In this document: positions 42,697 through 49,777 of the stretch, piece after piece
How the letters are laid out: each line of letters begins with the position of its first letter
Position numbering within the stretch: the first letter of the stretch is position 1
NCBI GenBank assembly: GCA_003427395.1
Contig: BFEA01001215.1
Location: 28,011-77,787, forward strand
Direction of reading: 5' to 3'
Source of the DNA: Chara braunii
Lineage: Eukaryota > Streptophyta > Charophyceae > Charales > Characeae
Length of the DNA stretch: 49,777 nucleotides
Notes under the pieces: model-generated
What the model was told of the DNA's origin: nothing
Databases searched by the model: none
The model's input: only the letters and a program-made list of their open reading frames with translations
Translations under genes and position numbers: made by a program

Positions 42697-44650
42697 ATGG
42701 TGGACCTCAGGTCTGGAACTAGTACCACCCCCTACAGCAAGGAGCAAGAGGAGAGAGCTGCCGCTATCCTGCGAGAGAGGACGGAGAGAATGGAGAAGAG
42801 GGAACTGATTAAGCAGGCCAAGATGCTGGCCCTACTGGAGGAGCAAGAGGCAAAGACGAGGCAGATGGAGGAAGAGTTGAAGAAATGGACAAAGGAACAG
42901 GAGGAGAAGATGACAGCCATACAAGCGGAGGTGGAGAAAGAAGAAGAAGAAGAAAAGCAAGTGGAAGAAGAAGTACCGTTGGAAAGAAGAAGAGGTGGAG
43001 TCAGTACAAGCAAGGAGGAGGAGATTGAAAAGACCACATAAGAATGGACCGCACATTTGGAGCTGGGAGAAGATAGGGAGGCCGAGTTGGCCATACCCCA
43101 AGCAGAGAGAGAGGCAGCGAGGAGAGAGTTAGAAGCAGAAAAGGACCTGGTGAGGAGAAAGGCGAAAGAGGAGGAGCAGCAGAGGGCATGGAAGTGGTCC
43201 CTATCTCAAGAAAGAGTTAGCCGTCTGGAAGTGGCAGAAAGGGCAGAAAAAGATCTAAAGGCGGCGAAGACTAGGATGGGGAAGATCAGGAAAGAGACGG
43301 AGGTAGCCACTAAACTCGATACCCTGACCGAGAGTGTGGAATCTTTACTAATTGCACATCGTGAGTAGACACAGTACATCCGCAACTTAGAAGTAAAGAT
43401 AGATGTGATACGTGCTGGGTTTAAAGATTTTGCACGTGATATGATGAAGTACCTGGTGGACCAGGTCCACCTGGCAATTAGTAAGACGAAAGAGTTTTGC
43501 ACGGGCGCCATTGAAGGCGCCAAGTTAACGACTCCTAAGGAAGAGGAGCCAGCCCCACCACGCCGTGAGAAAGTCAGGGTCCGTTTCCCCGAACCCTTCA
43601 GTGGAAAGAAGGGGGAAGATTTCGATAACTGGGAGGCCAATGTGCACTCCTATCTCTATTTACAGGGAGTCACGCCTGAGGACCACGTTTTGGTGGCCTT
43701 CTAGGCTCTTCGAGATGAGGCGACCAGCTTTGCTAGGTCGCTAGCCCGCGCTGCAAACTGTGATAACGATATGGTCACATATTCTTGACTAACGCCCCTC
43801 TTTGAGTTTCTGAAATCACTCAGGGAAAGATTTTCTGATGTGACGGGGGGGCTTAAAGCCTCTGACAAACTCCAAATGATACACACTCGCCAGTGGAGGA
43901 GTGTGCATGCGCTTAAGTCCCCTATGGACGAATTGATTGCGGTCCCTAGGCATGGAGTGACCGACGCCCAACTCCTTAACCTCTTCTATCGTGCCCTGCT
44001 TGAGAATATTCAGGGACACTTCTTCGAGAAGAAGAATCAGCAGGGCATGACTTATGATACTCTTAGTCGGGAGGCAGTTGCATTTGCCGCCCAAGCATCG
44101 TCGGTTACCACGTTCTAGCACAAGGACTTGTCAAAGGGAAAAACGTGAAGGGGACGCACCATCTCCGACCAAATCAAGGCCAAAGATAGTCTAATACTAG
44201 GTTCCCTACTCTGCCATTGAGTGGGGACTAGAGGAGCAGGACAATAGCACTGGTCAGGGGAGAACCTGTCGCGGTCGGAGGGAGGCCGCAAGGAGGAGGA
44301 CAAAGGTCCGACTAGAACGGCCGGGCCCCGGGTGGCCGAGGACAGGGCGGCCAGGGGGTTGGCGACAATGGCAACCGCCAAGCGGGAGGAAGGGGAGGTC
44401 CCCCGTCTAACCGTCCGCGTTTTAGTCGGTCACCTCCCAGACAAGGATGGTGGCACCCAGGCCGTCCCGAGGGCCGACTCTAGGATGATCTGGGCATAGA
44501 GCAAAACGTATGGCAAGAACGCATCAATAGCTCTCAGTGCGTATTCTACGGGGACCCAGGCCACATTATAAAATTATGTCCTAAGTATAGGGACCGTGTT
44601 GCGACTAGGGCAGCAAAAGACAGCCGCCGGTAAGGGTCGCAACTGCCCCT
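42697..44650 (+). pseudogene. E gag, N-terminal coiled coil, stops by TAG
   Basis: Start ATG at 42697 (MVDLRSGTSTTPYSKEQEER). A long charged coiled coil follows (ERMEKRELIKQAKMLALLEE, ERAEKDLKAAKTRMGKIRKE), then the capsid part (VRFPEPFSGKKGEDFDNW, FEFLKSLRERFSD, LLNLFYRALLENIQGHFFEK). In-frame stops are TAA 43039-43041, TAG 43366-43368, TAG 43702-43704, TGA 43786-43788 and TAG 44116-44118. After a frameshift an Arg/Gly-rich tail leads to CVFYGDPGHIIKLC near 44538-44580, a zinc knuckle whose second Cys is Tyr. Confidence 0.85.
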
Positions 44651-44713
44651 ACCCTAGGAGTATGTGGATTTGAGCGTGCCCTCGAAGTAGAGTCTCCCAC
44701 TCCACATATCTCC

Positions 44714-45235
44714 ATGGCAGAGGTTGCAGGTCGGCGTCTAGTAGGCGGTCCAGAGACTGCTTGTGTTAGGGTCTCTCTAGACGCTTCCCTCACAGGCTTA
44801 GCTGAGGAGTTGAGAGAGAGGAGGCAAGCCTGGGCCAAGATGAAGAAGGATAGTAAAGGACAACTGATCCTCGTAGATGTAGAGATATTTAGAGCTAGAG
44901 TAGGAGCCATGATAGACAGTGGGGCGACTAGGAGTTATATTAGTCGTCGAGCGCTGGAGAAGTTGAAGCTTAATCTGAAAGTCCAACGATTAGAGGAACC
45001 TGTAGTCAGCATCCTTGCCGACAACAGTAGGATGCGCGTTGAAGAGTATGTTGAGGGGGTCCACGCCTACTTTCGCCTTGAGAACAATGGTAAGGTAGAG
45101 AAGGTATTGCACTCCTTGACCCTCCTCGTAGAAGAGAGTCTCCCTTTCGACATTGTCCTAGGCACAGATTGGGGAGGGGCAGCAGGAGCCACATTGCACC
45201 TTAGAGAGCACGAGTGCAAGCTCCCTAGGGCATAA
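44714..45235 (+). pseudogene. E protease, active site intact
   Basis: Aspartic protease domain with MIDSGATRSYIS (Asp-Ser-Gly at 44915-44923), the middle segment VSILADNSRMRVEEYVEGV, and LPFDIVLGTDWGGAAG at the far end. The frame ends at a TAA (45233-45235) where D continues into the linker to RT. It is in a different frame from gag, so a shift has occurred in the nucleocapsid region. This domain itself is uninterrupted over about 170 codons. Confidence 0.85.
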
Positions 45236-45354
45236 GGCGAAGTCAAGAAGTCCGCCCGTTCCATGAGTCCGGGGTAGATAATCCCCTCGCCCATTGCAGC
45301 CTCAGCGCTCCTGCATTCGCCACACCTGTGCGAGAGGAGCAGCTCAAAGAGTAG

Positions 45355-46886
45355 GTGTTTGTAGCCTACGTTAGGCCGATTTCTGACCAGCCCAAGGAAG
45401 AGGAGAAAATTCGTCGTACTATAGCCCGTCTGCTGGAAGAGTACAAGGACTTATCTGAAGCACCTTCAGGAGTAGTGCCCAGACCGATCCAGCACCGTAT
45501 AGAGATAGAACCTGACATCAGAACGCCTAAGGGGGCAGTTTGTTTGTCCCAAAGAAAGAGGGAGAATTACGCATGTGTATAGACTACAGGGGACTGAATG
45601 CCATCACCATTAAGAATGCAGAGCCATTGCCACGTATAGATGACTTGCTAGATCGCGTGCAGGGATGCAGGTACTTCTCAAAGATAGGTTTGAAATTGGG
45701 GTACCATCAGATAAAGGTGCATCCTGATGATCGGTACAAGACGGTGTTCAGGACAAGGTATGGGCATTACGAGTTCATAGTGATGCTGTTTGGCCGTACT
45801 AATGCACCGACTATGTTTCAGTGCTGCATGAACGACTTGTTTAGACCGTTATTAGATAGATTCGTCGTTGTTTATTTAGACGACATCCTAGTGTTCAGCA
45901 AGACCCTCGAGGAACGTGAGGGCCATCTACGGCAGATTCTAAGCAAGCTGAGAGCGTCTAACTTTAAGATTAACCCAAAGAAGTGCGAATGGGCCAAGAC
46001 AAAGGTCCTTTACCTAGGCCATGTGCTAGACAGCGACGACATACGACCTGAGGACAGCAAGATTGCATCCATTAGAGACTGGCTAACTCCGAAGATGCTG
46101 ACAACGTTGCGCTCATTCTTGGGACTGGCTAACTACTATAGGAAGTTCGTGAGGAACTTCTCCATGATCGCTGCTCCCCTTCGTAGGTTGCTGAAGAAAG
46201 AGACCATCTGGAAGTGGGACAAGGATTGTACGTCAGCCTTCAAGAAATTAAAACAGGCTCTAATAGAGTACCCTGTCCTTAAAGTTGTTGACCCGTCACT
46301 GCCATTTGTTGTCACTACAGACGCTAGTCAGTATGGCATAGGTGTTGTCCTACAGCAAGATGACGGCAACGGTTACAGGCCTGTAGAGTTCATGTCAGCC
46401 AAGCTGCCCTCAGAGAAAGTTGCAGCATCGACACATGAGAGGGAACTCTACGCTCTCAGGCAGGCCTTAGATCACTGGAAACACTACCTGCTTGGGAGAC
46501 ACTTAAAGGTATATTCTGATCACGAGACTCTTCGATGGCTATAGACACAGGCCAACATGACGACCAAGTTGACTAGATGGGCTGCTGAGATAGACCAATT
46601 TGACTTTGAGTTAAAGCCTGTAAAAGGAAAGTATAACGTGGTAGCCGATGCTCTGAGTAGGAGAGCTGATTACGTCGTCGCGATAGTGCACTATCTAGAC
46701 ATAGGGGCCGATCTGCAGCATGAAGTAAGAGATGCCTATGCACAGGACCCGATCTACAGTGAACTGCTGAAGAGAGTAAAGGAAGCCCCAGATAGTGAGC
46801 CACACTACCGAACCACGAACGGGCTATTGTTCGAGAAGACCAACATCGCTGACAGACTATGTGTCGATACACGTGGCCAGGAATGA
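45355..46886 (+). pseudogene. E reverse transcriptase-RNase H, catalytic Asp and segment lost
   Basis: After TAG 45352-45354 the frame gives the PR-RT linker up to IRTPKGA, then jumps to [18 protein letters not shown] near 45540, missing about 37 codons that D has (the MSPKEL to SPYGAP part). Motif A reads YFSKIGLKLGYHQI: the metal-binding Asp is Gly (45687-45689). The YLDD (45873-45884) is intact. RNase H keeps TTDASQYGIGVVLQ, ERELYALRQALDHWKHYLLG, YSDHETLRWL and [13 protein letters not shown] 46542-46544 interrupts it. Confidence 0.9.
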
Positions 46887-48126
46887 AAGCAGACTGCATA
46901 GAGTATGTGCGCAACTGCAAGGTGTGTCAGCGTAATAAGACTACAACCAGAGCCCCTCTAGGTCTTCTTAGACCCTTGCCTATTCCATTAGGACCCAAAG
47001 ATTCAGTTTCCATTGACTTCATGGATACGGGGGTCAAAAGTAGGCACGACAAGAAGTCATGGTCATAGTAGATAGATTTAGCAAGTATGCAGTATTTGTT
47101 CCCCTGCCTTCAGAGGCCCGTACAGACTTAGTCATTAGTAAGTTTTTCGACTTCTAGGTAAGCGAGCATGGCATGCCGCTGTCCATAGTTAGTGATAGGG
47201 ACACGCGGTTCACTAGTCAGAATTGGCAGGATCTGATGAAAGTCTATGGGTCTAAGTTGTTGATGTCGTCAGGACGACACCCAGAGACTAACGGCCAGAT
47301 AGAGCAGATGAATAAGATCTCGCAGCAGCTACTCAGAATGCATATTAGACCTGATCATATAAATTGGGATGAGAAGCTTCCCAAAGTAGCAAGCGCCTAC
47401 AATAATAGTGTCCACCTAGCTACTTGCAGAACTCCTAATGAGCTACATAAGTCCTTTAGGCCTAGTCGACCGTTTGAGGGACCAAACCGGGACCAGATAC
47501 AAAGACTACCACCCGACACACGAGAGTTTGCGTTGCGGCACGAGCAGGAAGTCGCTAAGGTCATAGACAATCTGAGAAAAGCCCAGCACTAGATGATAGA
47601 GCAAGCTAACAAGCACCGCCGACCTTCACATTTTCAGGTAGGCGATCTAGTCTGGGTCAAGTCGAAGGAGTTCGCACCAGAGGAAAACATCTCACAAAAG
47701 CCCTTACCTGCGTATAGAGGACCATGGCCTGTCCTAGAAGTCAAAGGAGGAGAGGACGGCCCGTCATATACCATAGAGATTCCAGCACACCTCCACACGT
47801 ACCCAGTCTTCCATGCGTCTAAGTTGTTACCTTGCACCAGGTCTGACAGATGCCCTCCCAGGAGATTGATGATTCCGCCAGACATGGATGGTGCATATGA
47901 TATAGATCACATCGTGGAAGAGGACGTGTTCAGGACAGGAGGTCGAGATCGTCCACAAAAACAGTATAAGGTTAGGTTCGCATACCAGGTACCCGAGGAC
48001 GACCGATGATTTACAAGAACAGAGCTGCTAGAAACTGCCCCCGACATAGTACACACCTATGAGAGGGAAAGGAAGGGCAAAGGTCCTACCTTGAGTTGGA
48101 GTGTTCTCAGAGGACCCCGAATGTAG
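46859..48126 (+). pseudogene. E integrase with chromodomain-like tail, zinc finger cut
   Basis: The frame starts at [15 protein letters not shown], so about 32 codons that carry the two His of the HHCC finger are deleted relative to D; the Cys pair (CKVCQRNK) remains. Catalytic residues are in SIDFMDTGV, VSDRDTRFTS and GQIEQMNK. A frameshift lies near 47055 and stops at 47155-47157 (TAG), 47590-47592 (TAG; D has Gln) and 48007-48009 (TGA; Trp expected). The tail shows AYDIDHIVEEDVFRTGGRDR. Confidence 0.9.
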
Positions 48127-48137
48127 GACGGCGGGAG
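48125..48137 (+). other. E polypurine tract
   Basis: AGGACGGCGGGAG directly precedes the right LTR start at 48138. It is less pure than that of C. Confidence 0.55.
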
Positions 48138-48997
48138 TGAAACGGTTTCACCCAGTTGACCCGGCATTGCAGACACAGAGATTCGACCCGTAGACCTGTG
48201 TCCTAACCCTGTACATTGAACCTGTGTGCTGAGTGAGATTTGATCCCTAGACCTGTGCACAAACCCTGTACATTGAGCCTGTGTGCGGAGTGAGATTCGA
48301 TCCCTAGACCTACCCTGTACCCTGTACATAGGCCCAGCAATCTGTGTGAGACTCGATCCCTAGGTCTGTAGATTAGGAGTTAGGTCTGTTACCGTTAGGC
48401 TTATAGAAGGTCTGTTCTAGAAGTCTCTATCTGAGTCTACTGAGGCCTAGAGTCTGTCTGTAAGTCTGTAGGCTCTAGAAGGTCGTAGGTCCCTGTAGGC
48501 CAGTCCAGTCAGCAAGTACCAGGGTTAGGGGCTACACGTGGGAAAGGTTCTGGACCCCGCTGTGGGTTCCACACGTTTTGGCCCAGAAGGCCAAACGTCT
48601 GGAAGCTCCCTGGGCCACACGTTTTGGCCCAGGCCCACATGTTTTGAGGCAGGCCCGGGTACCTCCGAAGAAGTATAAATAAAGAGGCAGCGTCCAGCCA
48701 TTCATTCATTCGCCCGTGTGCCATGTGGAAGAGCTGCCTTGGTATCTTGTGCGTGGAGGACTGCAGGTGCCCGGAGAAGAAGTGGGCTGTGAAGAAGACA
48801 GCGGCCATAGCGAACCAACGAGAGAGAGACACCGGCGGCCATAGCTAGGAGGAGGAAGACGACGGCGGCCATAGCCGCCCAGCTGTTGGTGCAGACAGGG
48901 TGTACAGAGTGTGTGTGTGTCTGTGCAGCGTGGACATTCAGGGTGATCCTCGTATGTGCGTGCATGTGAGGATGAGGAAGAGTGAGGCTGGTGGTAG
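48138..48997 (+). repeat. E right LTR, 3'-truncated
   Basis: Matches the left LTR from TGAAACGGTTTCA to about 48997, then diverges; the last ~150 bp are missing. It has one extra ~57-bp repeat unit near 48240-48300 and an extra ~46-bp segment near 48586-48630 relative to the left LTR. The TATA box is at 48674-48681. Confidence 0.9.
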
Positions 48998-49777
48998 AGT
49001 GTGGCATGCTGCGCAGCCACACGGGCCTGCAGGGCCCGACCAGCATTCGCAGCCTAAAAGCCTGGAAACAAGGGCTTACAGGCCCCGTGTCGTTTCAGCC
49101 TGAAAGCCTGAAAACGAGGGCCTGCAGACCCTATGTCGTTTCAGCCTAAAACAGGGCCATCCAGGCCCTCAGTCTTTTCAGCCTGAAACGGAGGGCCACT
49201 TTCGGGCCCTCATAAGATCGACCTGCCATGACATTCAGGCACCAAACCAGGGTTTTAGGAACAGGCTATTTTTGGCCTGTTCCCACGACAGCCTCAGCAG
49301 GAGCTGCAGCGCCAGGCCCTGGCTCGTTTTGGCATTGGCAAGAGCAGCCTCCTGGACTGCCCCGCCCTGCAACTGCAGGCAGTCGGAGGCAGTCAGGAGG
49401 CAGGCAGTTGCATACTGTAACGTGCAGACCAGAACAAGAACCGACCTTTCAATACAAAGTACAAGATAACACAGCGAAAGACTTAGATACCAGTGATCCG
49501 AACAATCAATGTTGTAATGCAGCCCTGAACGTACATCATCATCATCGTTACAAGGTGTGAATGGGTCTGGCGCTTCACACAAGAAGACAGCGCCAGCCCA
49601 TACCATACACAGACGAAGAGGAAGGGGATAGACGAAGAGGAGGGGGAAGATGGGAATGTCGTCAACCTCAAGTCTTCGGCACAAGCCCAAATAGTCCCTC
49701 GTCGGAATGTCTGAATCCCAAATGTCAAGTCTGGATCCAATGTCGTCAAGTCTCAAGTCACAACTCTGTCTCTCTCT
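48998..49777. other. Unassigned right end
   Basis: No gene is recognised. Includes the degenerate repeat below, Gln/Ala-coding-like GC-rich sequence near 49280-49400, and a CAT-trinucleotide run near 49535-49547. No further lipoate-ligase exon is seen. Confidence 0.5.
49050..49215. repeat. Degenerate CAGCCTGAAA repeat, four units
   Basis: Units beginning CAGCCT(G/A)AAA start at 49050, 49096, 49142 and 49179 (spacing 46, 46, 37) and each contains a GGGCC-rich second half. Confidence 0.8.

Larger units (their letters stand above)
40985..48997 (+). mobile_element. Ty3/gypsy element E, nearly full length, defective
   Basis: LTR, PBS, leader, gag, protease, RT-RNase H, integrase, chromodomain-like tail, PPT and a 3'-truncated LTR. 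It is the best preserved autonomous-type element here and its LTRs are the most similar pair, so it is probably the youngest. Premature stops (mostly TAG), frameshifts, two pol deletions and a lost RT Asp make it inactive. It lies about 310 bp downstream of the lipoate-ligase exon, same strand. Confidence 0.9.

Noticed and set aside
36212-48126. Integrated pararetrovirus instead of retrotransposons
   Set aside because: Integrase with a DDE core, chromodomain-like tail, PBS, PPT and LTRs are present and no movement protein or viral coat motif is seen.

Overview
The window is eukaryotic and dominated by retrotransposons. The long terminal repeats (LTRs) are of plant type, the primer-binding sites match initiator-Met tRNA (core TGGTATCxGAGC), and the polyproteins are Ty3/gypsy type with an integrase that ends in a chromodomain-like tail. 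This points to a plant lineage (streptophyte). A charophyte alga or other non-seed plant is my guess; I cannot name the species. Almost no intact host coding sequence is visible.

Layout. 1-260 is an unassigned GC-rich stretch. 261-26608 is a head-to-tail array of one Ty3/gypsy family (family A, all minus strand) in the order LTR1 (5'-cut)-internal 1-LTR2-internal 2-LTR3-internal 3 (cut off in reverse transcriptase). All three internals are dead and share several in-frame stops at identical codons. A complete 7.7-kb plus-strand LTR element (C, 10670-18372) sits inside the RT gene of A2. It has ~1.25-kb LTRs, PBS, PPT and a short target duplication, but no recognisable pol, only a decayed gag-like frame; it looks non-autonomous. 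26609-34480 has no recognisable TE proteins. It holds a few weak exon candidates, microsatellites, a 68-bp minisatellite, and a palindrome complex beside a 30-N assembly gap.

34481-39672 is a second minus-strand Ty3/gypsy unit (D): leader, PBS and probable LTR, then integrase, RT and protease, cut off upstream of protease. Its leader and PBS are related to those of C, so C may be the non-autonomous partner of the D-type family. A fragment of a C-type LTR (39673-39835) and a C-rich tract follow. The best host-gene signal is one exon at 40523-40671 (plus strand) of a lipoate-protein ligase A family gene.

40985-48997 is a plus-strand Ty3/gypsy element (E) with near-identical LTRs, a TATA box, PBS, a dense TTGACC array in the leader, gag with an N-terminal coiled coil, protease, RT-RNase H, integrase and chromodomain. 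It is inactivated by TAG-rich premature stops, two internal deletions and loss of a catalytic Asp of RT. Its right LTR is cut short, and 48998-49777 is unassigned sequence with a degenerate repeat.

In each element the intended order is LTR-PBS-leader-gag-PR-RT-RNase H-IN-chromodomain-PPT-LTR. None of the copies seen could work alone without repair or helper proteins.
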